DNA from: an uncultured SAR86 cluster bacterium
GTDB lineage: Bacteria; Pseudomonadota; Gammaproteobacteria; Magnimaribacterales; D2472
Reading direction: 5' to 3'
Length of the DNA: 64,000 bases
Assembly: GCA_902579825.1 (NCBI GenBank)
Contig: CACHII010000001.1
Coordinates: 1 to 64,000 of the forward strand
Shown piece by piece: positions 47,125 through 55,744 of this stretch (position 1 is its first letter; the number at the start of each line of letters is the position of its first letter). Below the pieces are notes generated by a model that was not told the DNA's origin, made no database searches, and saw only the letters and a program-made list of their open reading frames with translations. The position numbers and the translations under genes are program-made.

Positions 47125-49080
47125 ATGGAACAAAACCTAGAACCATCTAGAGAAATTGAATTATCTATTCAGAATAGAGATTTTGATGGCGCTTTAAAAT
47201 TATGTGATAAGCATAAAAGTTACATATCAAATAAGGAATACTTTTATTTAACATCTGTATGTCATAGATACTTAAGTGACACTAAAGAAGCTTTATTAGG
47301 TTTAGATAAGTTAATTCAGATTGATCCTAATTATGGAAGAGCTTATCAAGAAATTGGACATAATAATCTTGTATTGAAAAATAAGGATAGAGCACTTAAA
47401 GCATATTTAAGAGCTGTTAGGCATAATCCATCACTACAATCATCTTGGCTAGGAATATTATCATTAGAAAATTCAAATGAAGAACTTATTAAATTTGCAG
47501 AAAAAAATGTATTTTATTTGAAAGATTTACCTCCAGAATTAAAAACCGTACTAAGCTTTACTCATGAAGGTAAGTTAGTTAGAGCTGATCACATCTGCAG
47601 AGAATATTTAAGAGATCATCCTCACGACATAGAGGCGATGAGACTATTGGCTAATATTGGAAGCGATCTGAACATATATGAAGATGCAGAGTTTTTATTA
47701 GAAAGTGCATTATTATTTGATCCTGATAATCCAAAAATTAAATACGATTACATAAATATTCTTACAAAGAGACAGAAATATGGTGAAGCATTAAAACATG
47801 CACAACTTTTTTATGATGAGAACCCTTCTAATATTAATGCAATGAAGTTGCTATCTACTGCATTGTTCAGAACAGACAGGTATCAAAAAGCTATAAAAAT
47901 ATATAACGATATATTAAATCTAGAACCTAAAAATACAGATGTGATGTTATCTATGGGGCACTTATATAAAACATCTGGAGAATTTAATAAATCTATTAGT
48001 TCCTATAAAAAAGCTTATTACACCGATAAATACTTTGGAGATGCCTATTGGAGTTTAGCTAATTTAAAAACTTATAAGTTTTCTGATGAAGAGGTAGCTG
48101 CATTAAATGAAATGGTTAACGATAAATATATTTCTGAAAATGAAAGAGTATTTATGCATTTTGCACTTGGTAAAGCTTATGAAGATTTAGAAAATTTTGA
48201 TGATTCATTTGATAATTACAAAAAAGGAAATGAAATTAAAAAAAGCAAAGCATTGTTTAATTTAGAAGACTTTCATCAAGACTGTTTAAATCAAATGGAT
48301 GTATGTAATGAAGATTTATTTCAAATGAAGTCTGATTGGGGTTCAGGTTCTTCAGCACCAATATTTATTTTAGGCTTACCGCGAGTTGGATCAACATTAA
48401 TTGAGCAAATTCTTTCCTCACATTCTATGGTTGAACCAACTCATGAGCTACCAAATATTATTTCAACTGCTCTAAGATTGAATGAAAGAAAATCTCAGGA
48501 TATAGATTCACGCTATCCTGATATTTTATTGAGCCTGTCTGCTCCTCAATTAAAACTTATTGGGGATAAATATATTTCAGATAGCCAAGTTTTCAGATCT
48601 GATAAACCTTATTTTATTGATAAGATGCCAAATAATTTTAGACACATTGGGCTTATAAAATTAATACTACCAAATGCAAAGATAATTGATATCAGGCGTT
48701 CATCTATGTCAGCATGTTTTTCTTGTTATAAACAACTTTTTGCTGAGGGCCAAGAATTTACTTATGATTTGAAAGATTTAGCTGGTTACTATAACAATTA
48801 TGTTGAGCTTATGAATCATTGGAACAAAGTTCTTCCAAATCAAATTCTATCTATTAATTATGAAGATGTTGTGAATAACTTTGAAGATTCAGTGAAAAAA
48901 ATTCTTGAATATTGTCAGATACCTTTTGAACAATCTTGCCTTGAATTCTATAAATCAAAGCGATCAGTAAAAACACCAAGTGCAGAACAGGTTAGACAAC
49001 CAATCTATAAAAGCGGAATGGATTATTGGAAAAACTACGAAAGCTATTTAGAAGAATTAAAAATTAATTTAAAATATTAA
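47125..49080 (+). CDS. TPR-sulfotransferase, module B (long form)
   Basis: A 651-residue protein: about 390 residues of tetratricopeptide repeats, then a sulfotransferase domain from about 410 with the phosphosulfate loop GLPRVGST, the invariant block DKPYFIDKMPNNFRHIGLI, the 3'-phosphate region DIRRSSMSACFSCYKQLF (about 517-534) and the terminal KTPSAEQVRQPIYKSG. From about residue 130 onward it aligns with the 531-residue copy in module A, so the extra N-terminal repeats are the main difference. No signal peptide. It would transfer sulfate from PAPS to an unknown acceptor, which the TPR part may recognise. Confidence 0.92.
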   Translation: MEQNLEPSREIELSIQNRDFDGALKLCDKHKSYISNKEYFYLTSVCHRYLSDTKEALLGLDKLIQIDPNYGRAYQEIGHNNLVLKNKDRALKAYLRAVRHNPSLQSSWLGILSLENSNEELIKFAEKNVFYLKDLPPELKTVLSFTHEGKLVRADHICREYLRDHPHDIEAMRLLANIGSDLNIYEDAEFLLESALLFDPDNPKIKYDYINILTKRQKYGEALKHAQLFYDENPSNINAMKLLSTALFRTDRYQKAIKIYNDILNLEPKNTDVMLSMGHLYKTSGEFNKSISSYKKAYYTDKYFGDAYWSLANLKTYKFSDEEVAALNEMVNDKYISENERVFMHFALGKAYEDLENFDDSFDNYKKGNEIKKSKALFNLEDFHQDCLNQMDVCNEDLFQMKSDWGSGSSAPIFILGLPRVGSTLIEQILSSHSMVEPTHELPNIISTALRLNERKSQDIDSRYPDILLSLSAPQLKLIGDKYISDSQVFRSDKPYFIDKMPNNFRHIGLIKLILPNAKIIDIRRSSMSACFSCYKQLFAEGQEFTYDLKDLAGYYNNYVELMNHWNKVLPNQILSINYEDVVNNFEDSVKKILEYCQIPFEQSCLEFYKSKRSVKTPSAEQVRQPIYKSGMDYWKNYESYLEELKINLKY

Positions 49081-49103
49081 TCTAACAATATAGAGGATTT
49101 ATT

Positions 49104-49493
49104 ATGGAAAACTTAATAATTTGTGTTGGCATGTTCTACGTCTTGCACCTTTTTTTAACAATGAGTTTCTCACTTCACAAAGTACCATTTATTAATTGGA
49201 CTTATACAGGTGGTGATATTTCTGGTATGACTGATTTATCAGCCAGATTTGCTTCTGCTAGTGATAACTTAAGACAATCATTGCCGTTATTTTTAACTTT
49301 TGCTGTCCTATCGGTTGTGATGGATAAAGGAGATGTTAATTTAATGCTGGCTCAAGTGTGGTTTGGTCTAAGAATAGCATATCTCTTAGGTGCTGCAGTG
49401 AATTTATATGCAATACCAATTGTAAGACCACTAATATGGTTGCCATCTGTGGTTGTGTTAGTAATGATGGGATTAAATCTTTGCGTTAGTTAA
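49104..49493 (+). CDS. MAPEG-family membrane protein
   Basis: A 129-residue four-helix protein of the eicosanoid/glutathione-metabolism membrane family. SASDNLRQSLPLFL (about 50-63) and VWFGLRIAYLLGAAVN (about 84-99) carry the conserved Arg and Asn residues that bind glutathione in MAPEG enzymes. GAGG lies 8 nt before the ATG. It follows the sulfotransferase by 23 nt and may be co-transcribed. Enzymatic activity is not shown by sequence alone. Confidence 0.85.
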   Translation: MENLIICVGMFYVLHLFLTMSFSLHKVPFINWTYTGGDISGMTDLSARFASASDNLRQSLPLFLTFAVLSVVMDKGDVNLMLAQVWFGLRIAYLLGAAVNLYAIPIVRPLIWLPSVVVLVMMGLNLCVS

Positions 49494-49826
49494 TTATTTT
49501 AGTTGCCTATCAACTCTTGGCTTGCCTCTGTGGACGCAACTTAAATTAGAAGTTTTATCATCAATCAAAGTTATGATTTGATGATTAAACATACAGTAAT
49601 TTTGTATTAAGTCTGAGATATATACTTTACTTATGGATTCTTCTAAAAAACTAGTAACAGATAAAATATCATACTTTTCACATTGATTAATTTTATTAAT
49701 TGCATCTTTGTATGCATCTTCATTTGATTGAAATCTTAAGGTGATGATCACAGAGCATTTATTATCAAAATCTGCTTGTATGTAAAAAGGAAGCATCAAG
49801 ATTAATGCAAGTATTAACTTATTCAT
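49494..49826 (-). CDS. Hypothetical secreted protein with four cysteines
   Basis: A 110-residue protein with a signal peptide (about 1-18, ending IQA) and four cysteines (24, 49, 78, 97) in the mature part, which could form two disulfides in the periplasm. Its stop lies directly beside that of the MAPEG gene. It is divergent from the gamma-glutamyltransferase with 42 nt between. No family is recognised. Confidence 0.6.
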   Translation of the reverse strand: MNKLILALILMLPFYIQADFDNKCSVIITLRFQSNEDAYKDAINKINQCEKYDILSVTSFLEESISKVYISDLIQNYCMFNHQIITLIDDKTSNLSCVHRGKPRVDRQLK

Positions 49827-49868
49827 TTTTAAAGTATATATTATGAAGACAACCGAATCTTATTTTAT

Positions 49869-51548
49869 ATGAAATACTTTTTTAATTTATCAATTTTATT
49901 TTTATCAATATCACTATTAAGTTATGACAGAATTACTGGCTTTGATTTTGCTAGTAGATCAGAAATAATTTCAACTAACGGCATGGCTGCAACAAGTCAT
50001 CCATTGGCAACTCAGACTGCAATCGAAGTACTTCAAAGAGGAGGAAATGCTATTGATGCTGCAATTGCGGCAAACGCTGTTCTGGGTTTAATGGAGCCAA
50101 CTGGATGCGGGATTGGAGGAGATCTTTTTGCAATCGTTTGGAGCGCTGATGATAAGAAATTATACGGTTTAAATTCATCTGGTCCGGCACCAAAAAATAT
50201 TTCAATTGACAAACTTATAGCTAAAAACTTACAACAAATTCCTCCTTATGGCCCCTTACCAGTAACAGTTCCTGGTGCTGTTGCAGGGTGGACAGAACTT
50301 CATAATAAGTTTGGCAGTTTACCATTTGAAAATTTATTTCTAGAAGCTATTGATTACAGTGAAAATGGATTTCCCGTTACCGAAGTTGTTGCTTATTATT
50401 TAGACTTATCAGCTGAAAGATTTTACGCTTATCCAAATTTTAAAGAAGTCTGGATGCCAATGGGTAAAACACCTAGCAAAGGAGATATCTTCAAAAATCC
50501 TCAATTAGCATCTGCATATAAAAAGATTGCAAAAACTGGAGGTAAAGATTTCTATGTGGGAGATATTGCTAAGGAGATTGTAAGATTTATTAATGAACAG
50601 GGCGGCTACTTTTCATTAGACGATTTAAAAGATTATAAACCAGAATGGATAATGCCAGTTTCTACAAATTATAGAGGCTATGAGGTTTGGGAACTGCCTC
50701 CAAATGGACAAGGAATAGCAGCTCTTCAGATATTAAATATATTAGAAAATTATGATGTTCAAAAACTTGGATTTGGAAGCGCTGAATATATTCATTTGTT
50801 CACAGAGGCAAAAAAAGTTGTATATGAAGATAGAGCAAAGTATTACGCTGATCAAAATTTTACTAACGTACCAGTGAAAGAATTAATTTCAAAAGAATAC
50901 GCTAAATCAAGGCTGAACTTAATAGATTTAAACAAAGCTTCAAAAAGCTTTAACCCAGGTAATTTAGAAGATGGCGATACGATTTACCTAACAGTATCAG
51001 ATAAATATGGAAATATGGTTTCATTAATTCAAAGTAATTATCGTGGAATGGGTTCAGGCATGGTTCCTAATAACTTTGGTTTTATGCTTCAAGATAGAGG
51101 TGAAATGTTTAGTTTAGACAAAAGCCATAAAAATTCCTTAGAAGGTGGTAAAAGGCCTTTTCATACAATTATTCCTGCATTTATTACTAAAGATGATAAA
51201 CCTTATATAAGTTTTGGATTAATGGGTGGTGCTATGCAGCCCCAAGGACATGCACAAATAGTTATTAATATTGTTGACTTTAAAATGAATCTTCAAGAAG
51301 CAGGAGATGCTCCAAGAATAAGACATGTGGGTTCATCTCAACCCACAGGTGAAAAGATGTTAGATGGAGGTTATTTAAGCCTAGAGAAAGGCATTTCAGA
51401 TGAGGAAATAAATAAATTAAAAAAATTAGGTCATAAATTTCAATATGATTTAGGAGGTTTTGGAGGCTATCAAGCAATCATGTTAAAAGATGGTGTTTAC
51501 TATGGCGCATCTGATAGTCGAAAGGATGGACAAGCTTCAGGTTATTAA
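49869..51548 (+). CDS. ggt: Gamma-glutamyltransferase (YwrD-like glutathione hydrolase)
   Basis: A 559-residue Ntn-hydrolase precursor with a signal peptide (about 1-19). GMAATSHPLATQTAIEVLQRGGNAIDAA, EPTGCGIGGDLFAIVW and the MGGAMQPQGHAQI block are typical. Self-cleavage should occur before Thr371 in GDTIYLTVSD, giving large and small chains; the second threonine of the classic TTHYSV motif is Ile, as in YwrD-type enzymes. It would split glutathione and gamma-glutamyl compounds in the periplasm. An aminotransferase follows 18 nt later. Confidence 0.93.
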   Translation: MKYFFNLSILFLSISLLSYDRITGFDFASRSEIISTNGMAATSHPLATQTAIEVLQRGGNAIDAAIAANAVLGLMEPTGCGIGGDLFAIVWSADDKKLYGLNSSGPAPKNISIDKLIAKNLQQIPPYGPLPVTVPGAVAGWTELHNKFGSLPFENLFLEAIDYSENGFPVTEVVAYYLDLSAERFYAYPNFKEVWMPMGKTPSKGDIFKNPQLASAYKKIAKTGGKDFYVGDIAKEIVRFINEQGGYFSLDDLKDYKPEWIMPVSTNYRGYEVWELPPNGQGIAALQILNILENYDVQKLGFGSAEYIHLFTEAKKVVYEDRAKYYADQNFTNVPVKELISKEYAKSRLNLIDLNKASKSFNPGNLEDGDTIYLTVSDKYGNMVSLIQSNYRGMGSGMVPNNFGFMLQDRGEMFSLDKSHKNSLEGGKRPFHTIIPAFITKDDKPYISFGLMGGAMQPQGHAQIVINIVDFKMNLQEAGDAPRIRHVGSSQPTGEKMLDGGYLSLEKGISDEEINKLKKLGHKFQYDLGGFGGYQAIMLKDGVYYGASDSRKDGQASGY

Positions 51549-51566
51549 TCTAAAATTTATGTCATC

Positions 51567-52682
51567 ATGACAAATAAATCTTTTATACCACCAGAAAGAG
51601 TTCTTATGGGCCCAGGCCCATCAGACGTTAGTCAAAGAATTCTTGATGCTATGGCTCGACCGACTATTGGTCATTTAGATCCGGCATTTATTTCAATGAT
51701 GGATGAGATTAAAGGATTACTTCAATATGCATTCCAAACAAAGAATGATTTAACTTTTGCAGTTTCTGCGCCTGGTATGGCAGGTATGGAGTGTTGTTTT
51801 GCAAATCTTGTTGAACCTGAAGACAAAGTTATTATTGCTAAAAATGGTTTTTTTGGTGAGCGCATGAAAGAAAATGTTGAAAGATTTGGAGGTATTCCAA
51901 TTGTCATTGATGACGAGTGGGGCACAAAGGTAGATCTCAATAAAATTGAAGAAGCTCTTAAAGAACACGGTGATACAAAAATAGTTGCTTCTGTTCATGC
52001 TGAAACATCCACAGGTGCTTTAACAGACCCAGAATCTATTACAAAACTTGCTCATGATCACGGATGTTTATCAATAGTGGATACCGTTACTGGTCTGGCA
52101 GGCGTTCCGTTAAAAGTAGATGATTGGAATATTGATGCAATCTATTCAGGTACTCAAAAGTGCTTATCTGCATCTCCTGGACTTTCACCAATTAGTTTTA
52201 GTGAAAAGGCTAAAGAAAAAATTAAGAATAGAAAATCTAAAGTAAAAAGTTGGTTCTTAGATTTAAATTTAATTATGTCATATTGGGAAGGTGAAGGAGG
52301 TAGGTCTTACCACCATACTGCACCTATAAACGCTTTATATGGTCTGCATGAGGCTTTAATTATTTTAAAAGAAGAAGGAATCGAAAATTCATGGAAAAGA
52401 CACCTGGAAAATCATTTATTATTAAGAGAGGGTCTAGAGAAACTAAATATCAGTTATCTTGTTAATGAAGAGGATAGGTTGCCCCAACTTAATGCAATAT
52501 ATATACCTGAAGGAGTAAATGATCTTGAATCTAGACAAAAACTTTTAAATGATTTTCATCTAGAAATTGGAGCAGGTTTAGGTGTGCTAGCTGGAAAAGT
52601 ATGGCGCATTGGATTGATGGGTCACTCATCCAAAAAAGAAAATATTGATCATTGTCTTAAATCCCTAGCTCAGGTTATTTAA
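51567..52682 (+). CDS. Class V aminotransferase, serine/alanine-glyoxylate type
   Basis: A 371-residue PLP enzyme. LMGPGPSDVSQRILDAM (about 13-29), GHLDPAF, VHAETSTGAL (about 142-151) and DTVTGLAGVP precede the PLP lysine Lys198 in SGTQKCLSASPG, the pattern of alanine-glyoxylate and serine-glyoxylate aminotransferases. It follows ggt by 18 nt, so amino acids freed from gamma-glutamyl peptides may be passed on for nitrogen or carbon use. The amino donor is not certain. The last 8 nt overlap the convergent MBL-like gene. Confidence 0.92.
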   Translation: MTNKSFIPPERVLMGPGPSDVSQRILDAMARPTIGHLDPAFISMMDEIKGLLQYAFQTKNDLTFAVSAPGMAGMECCFANLVEPEDKVIIAKNGFFGERMKENVERFGGIPIVIDDEWGTKVDLNKIEEALKEHGDTKIVASVHAETSTGALTDPESITKLAHDHGCLSIVDTVTGLAGVPLKVDDWNIDAIYSGTQKCLSASPGLSPISFSEKAKEKIKNRKSKVKSWFLDLNLIMSYWEGEGGRSYHHTAPINALYGLHEALIILKEEGIENSWKRHLENHLLLREGLEKLNISYLVNEEDRLPQLNAIYIPEGVNDLESRQKLLNDFHLEIGAGLGVLAGKVWRIGLMGHSSKKENIDHCLKSLAQVI

Positions 52683-53412
52683 ATTGATACGAATCACCCT
52701 CGTTTAAGTAGACATCAACTTTTTTAGATAAACGCTTTAGATTAAATGATTTGGTAAATAGAAATTTACTGATAAATCCTTCTGTTTTGTTTGGTTCATT
52801 TCCTGTGATAAATAATATTTTAGATCGAAGTATATCTATTGCTTTAAGGGTATTCTTGTAATTCATACCTAATTGAATAAAGCCAAAAAGTTTACTTTCT
52901 TCAGCAGTTAGAATTGATACATCAGCGTTGATTTTATTATTTTTTAAATATTTAAAATTTACTCTATGTCCCTCATGAAATATGCTATTACCATTTTGAT
53001 CTTCAAAAAATATTGAAAAGGTTGAATGATAATAAGGATAGCTGGTAGGCAAAGCTTTAACTTTTATAGAGTTAATGACAGTTTCGAATTCATCAAGAAT
53101 CTTGATAGGATTTTTAATTCTATTTTTAATTAAAGTTTTTTTAACCATATTTGAGGTATAAATAGTGGTGCTTTCAGAAAATATTTTAATCGAATCAAAA
53201 TGAAGATGATCTTCAAAAGGCGCTGTAATTATTATTGCATTCACTTTTTTAATTTCTTCATCAGTAAGAATAGTATTATTAGCTTTATTACGCTGTATAA
53301 AAAAAGATCCTGTTGGTTGAAGTTTATTAGTTAACCAGGGGTCTATTATTATGGATTTATCTAAGTTTTCTATGTACCAAGTTTGATAGTTATCAGCTTT
53401 GATTAACTTCAT
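52675..53412 (-). CDS. Metallo-beta-lactamase-fold-like protein with altered metal site
   Basis: A 245-residue protein resembling UlaG-like metallo-beta-lactamase-fold hydrolases: an early strand pair ending SIIIDPWL (about 19-26), ITAPFEDHLHFDS where HxHxDH is expected (about 61-73), ALPTSYPYYHST, and IFHEGHRVN (about 141-149). The first two His of the metal motif are replaced (APFEDH), so metal binding may be partial or lost. It is in an operon with the small membrane protein upstream (4-nt overlap). Function unknown. Confidence 0.6.
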   Translation of the reverse strand: MKLIKADNYQTWYIENLDKSIIIDPWLTNKLQPTGSFFIQRNKANNTILTDEEIKKVNAIIITAPFEDHLHFDSIKIFSESTTIYTSNMVKKTLIKNRIKNPIKILDEFETVINSIKVKALPTSYPYYHSTFSIFFEDQNGNSIFHEGHRVNFKYLKNNKINADVSILTAEESKLFGFIQLGMNYKNTLKAIDILRSKILFITGNEPNKTEGFISKFLFTKSFNLKRLSKKVDVYLNEGDSYQFK

Positions 53413-53723
53413 TTATGCATGGTAATTTCAGAGCCAAATTTGCTATTAGTATCAGTTATATCATCTGGAGATTTAAACCACATTACTAGTAAAACTATGA
53501 TAGTTATAACTATAGTTGCCACTACGGCAACTACCATTAAAAGCGTTTTTGCAAAATCCTCAACAACAGCAAGGACTATTAATTTGGTCTCATCAACTCC
53601 ATAGATTAAAAGACAAACAAGTATAGACCATGGAAAAAAGAGCAACATAACTGTAGAAAGAGCTAAAAATTCCCAAAAATTTAGTTTTAAGTATGGATTT
53701 GATTTTCTATCATATGAAACCAT
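53409..53723 (-). CDS. Hypothetical two-helix membrane protein
   Basis: A 104-residue protein with two strongly hydrophobic segments (about 15-42 and 60-83) and a hydrophilic C-terminus. It overlaps the MBL-like gene by 4 nt and is likely co-expressed with it. Divergent from the secreted methyltransferase. No family recognised. Confidence 0.65.
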   Translation of the reverse strand: MVSYDRKSNPYLKLNFWEFLALSTVMLLFFPWSILVCLLIYGVDETKLIVLAVVEDFAKTLLMVVAVVATIVITIIVLLVMWFKSPDDITDTNSKFGSEITMHK

Positions 53724-53807
53724 AAAAAAAATTTTAAGTTAACTGCAGTTATTAAACAAGATAAAATACTATAGGATAATTATTAAAAAATATTTTAAAA
53801 TATTCCA

Positions 53808-54596
53808 ATGAGAAAAATAAATTTACTTTTACCAGTACTAACTATCCTAACAGTATTTTCATTTAATAGTATTGCACATGATCTTAAAGGTGCGATTGAC
53901 AGCTCTGATAGAACTTTAAAGAATACATTGAGAGATAAATATAGAAACCCATACGAAACTATTTCTTTTTTTGGAATAGAATCAGACATGACAGTAGTTG
54001 AACTTTCTCCTGGAGGAGGCTGGTATACGGAAATTTTTGCTAATTATTTACATCAACCAGGTAATCTTATTGCAGCTCACTTTGATTCAAACTCAGATAG
54101 AGAATACTTTAAAAGAGGTAGAGCTAATTTTGAAAAAAAAATGCAAAGTTCAAGCATGTATAACAATGTATCTATTGTTGATTTAAGTTCTAATTTGGCA
54201 TCACCAAACTCTGTTGATGCTGTTGTTACTTTTAGAAATCTACATAATTGGATTGGACCTCAAATGGGTACAATTTTTAAAAATAGCTATAAAGCACTTA
54301 AACCAGGGGGTATTTTTGGTATTGTAGAACATAGGGCTAACCCTGGTACATCTCTTGATGCAATGAAGAAAAGTGGCTATGTTACTGAAAGTTATGCTAT
54401 TGCCATTGCGGAAAAACACGGTTTTTTACTTGTAGACAAATCTGAAATCAATGCAAACCCAAAAGATACTAAAAACTATGAGAGAGGTGTTTGGACTTTA
54501 CCACCATCACTTAGACTTAAAGATAAAGATAAAGAACAGTACTTAGAAATTGGAGAAAGCGACAGAATGACCTTGCTTTTTAAAAAACCTAATTAA
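53808..54596 (+). CDS. Secreted class I SAM methyltransferase-like protein
   Basis: A 262-residue protein with a Rossmann methyltransferase core but a clear signal peptide (about 1-23, ending SIAHD). Motif I is VVELSPGGGWYTE (63-75), then the acidic AAHFD strand, VDAVVTFRNLHNW (about 136-148) and ALKPGGIFGIVEHR (about 165-178). It matches the predicted methyltransferase group COG4798, whose members are exported. A SAM-using enzyme in the periplasm is puzzling, since SAM is cytoplasmic; the substrate and donor are unknown. A cell-wall hydrolase gene follows 2 nt later. Confidence 0.85.
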   Translation: MRKINLLLPVLTILTVFSFNSIAHDLKGAIDSSDRTLKNTLRDKYRNPYETISFFGIESDMTVVELSPGGGWYTEIFANYLHQPGNLIAAHFDSNSDREYFKRGRANFEKKMQSSSMYNNVSIVDLSSNLASPNSVDAVVTFRNLHNWIGPQMGTIFKNSYKALKPGGIFGIVEHRANPGTSLDAMKKSGYVTESYAIAIAEKHGFLLVDKSEINANPKDTKNYERGVWTLPPSLRLKDKDKEQYLEIGESDRMTLLFKKPN

Positions 54597-54598
54597 TC

Positions 54599-55087
54599 AT
54601 GAAGTTTATTATCTCATTATATTTTTTATCATTAAGCTTTTTTTCTTACGCAAATGACTATGACGAGCAATCCATATGTTTAGCTCAAAATATCTATCAT
54701 GAGGCAAGAGGTGAAATAGTTGAAGGACAAATAGCAGTTTCAAATGTTGTGATTAATAGAGTTAAATCTAAACAGTTTCCAAATGACATTTGTTCAGTTG
54801 TATACCAAAGAAGTCAAATTGAAATTCTTGATAGAATTCTAAAAATTATCAGAATTCCAAAATTATGCCAATTTGAATGGGTTTGTAATTTCAAACCCAA
54901 CTCTATTAATGATTTAGATTCTTGGAAAAACATTCAAATACTTGCACAAGAAATTGTTGAAGGTGCGCATGATGATATAACTAATGGTGCAACACATTAT
55001 TATAATCCTGAGTCAGTGCCAACACCTCCATGGGCAAATGTATTTACAAAAACGACTGTAATTGGCAATCATCACTTCTACAAATAA
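54599..55087 (+). CDS. SleB-like cell-wall hydrolase, secreted
   Basis: A 162-residue protein of the Hydrolase_2 (SleB/CwlJ) family with a signal peptide (about 1-18). The catalytic glutamate is expected in NIYHEARGE (Glu35), and the final THYYNPESVPTPPWA block is typical. It would cut peptidoglycan in the periplasm. It begins 2 nt after the methyltransferase stop, so both are exported products of one operon, suggesting an envelope task. Confidence 0.9.
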   Translation: MKFIISLYFLSLSFFSYANDYDEQSICLAQNIYHEARGEIVEGQIAVSNVVINRVKSKQFPNDICSVVYQRSQIEILDRILKIIRIPKLCQFEWVCNFKPNSINDLDSWKNIQILAQEIVEGAHDDITNGATHYYNPESVPTPPWANVFTKTTVIGNHHFYK

Positions 55088-55107
55088 CTTGATAAGTCAT
55101 ATCAAGT
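55087..55107. other. Inverted repeat after the SleB-like gene
   Basis: ACTTGAT / ATCAAGT (7 bp, 7-base loop) at the very end of the hydrolase gene. No T run follows, so it is not a standard terminator; it may be an mRNA-end hairpin. Confidence 0.4.
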
Positions 55108-55120
55108 AGTATTTAGTTAA

Positions 55121-55153
55121 ATCTACGGATAATCTACGGATATTCTCCGGAAA
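55121..55153. repeat. Three 11-base tandem units
   Basis: ATCTACGGATA occurs twice without a gap (55121-55142) and is followed by the related TTCTCCGGAAA (55143-55153). One turn of the helix per unit would suit repeated protein binding. It lies between the SleB-like gene and the inverted element A. Confidence 0.6.
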
Positions 55154-55194
55154 TTACTTGAATCAAATTTGGCTATCTCTAAGAAAAAACTGTA

Positions 55195-55233
55195 GTCGCG
55201 AATAACCCACCTACACGTGGTAGAAAGAATCTT
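55195..55233 (+). repeat. Inverted element, copy A
   Basis: A 39-nt element whose two cores, GTCGCGAATAACCC and GGTAGAAAGAATCT, recur in inverted orientation at 56091-56128. The first core matches 13 of 14 bases and is GC-rich for this DNA. The pair encloses two small membrane protein genes next to a tRNA. Confidence 0.55.
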
Positions 55234-55253
55234 AGTTTGCAAATGCTAATAAT

Positions 55254-55685
55254 TTATTTGTCTTTCTTAGCCTTAGCCTCAAAATTTTTACCATCAAATG
55301 TTCCTTTAACAGAGTAAGTAGTATTTTTAGTGGAATTTGAGTTTGATAATCCACCTAACAATCCTCCAATAAGTAAAAATAACAAAGGCACACCAACTAT
55401 TAAAATTATTGGAGCAGATGCTATTTGGGTAGCAAGGCTATCTTCTCCAAATAGGTATCCAGTAATACCCGTTGCAAAAGATGATACAGCAATGATCCAA
55501 TAAATTATAATAAACATTGGAGAGAGATCATCTGTATCTCCGATTTGACCCCACCAAATTCCTAAAGAAAGAAGCATACAACCAAGCCAAAAACTTGATG
55601 CAATATATTCGTAATCAAACCAGAAATATTTGTTCATCATGATAAACGATATAAACAATGTTATAAATGAAATTAATGCTTTCAT
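55254..55685 (-). CDS. Hypothetical membrane protein
   Basis: A 143-residue protein with four predicted helices (about 3-18, 30-45, 56-78, 87-112) and a polar, Lys-rich C-terminal tail (VKGTFDGKNFEAKAKKDK). It is divergent from the next membrane protein with 59 nt between. No family is recognised. The gene lies inside the inverted-element pair. Confidence 0.65.
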   Translation of the reverse strand: MKALISFITLFISFIMMNKYFWFDYEYIASSFWLGCMLLSLGIWWGQIGDTDDLSPMFIIIYWIIAVSSFATGITGYLFGEDSLATQIASAPIILIVGVPLLFLLIGGLLGGLSNSNSTKNTTYSVKGTFDGKNFEAKAKKDK

Positions 55686-55744
55686 ATTCTTATCTTATAA
55701 CAAAATTATTTATCGTGCCTTGATAGGTTTGGTAAGATAGGGAT

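Noticed and set aside
55121-55153. CRISPR or minisatellite reading of the 11-mers
   Set aside because: Units are contiguous, only two are identical, and no spacers or cas genes exist.
55125-55215. Integrase remnant on the minus strand
   Set aside because: A short open stretch can be translated there, but it shows no tyrosine-recombinase motif and soon hits a stop.
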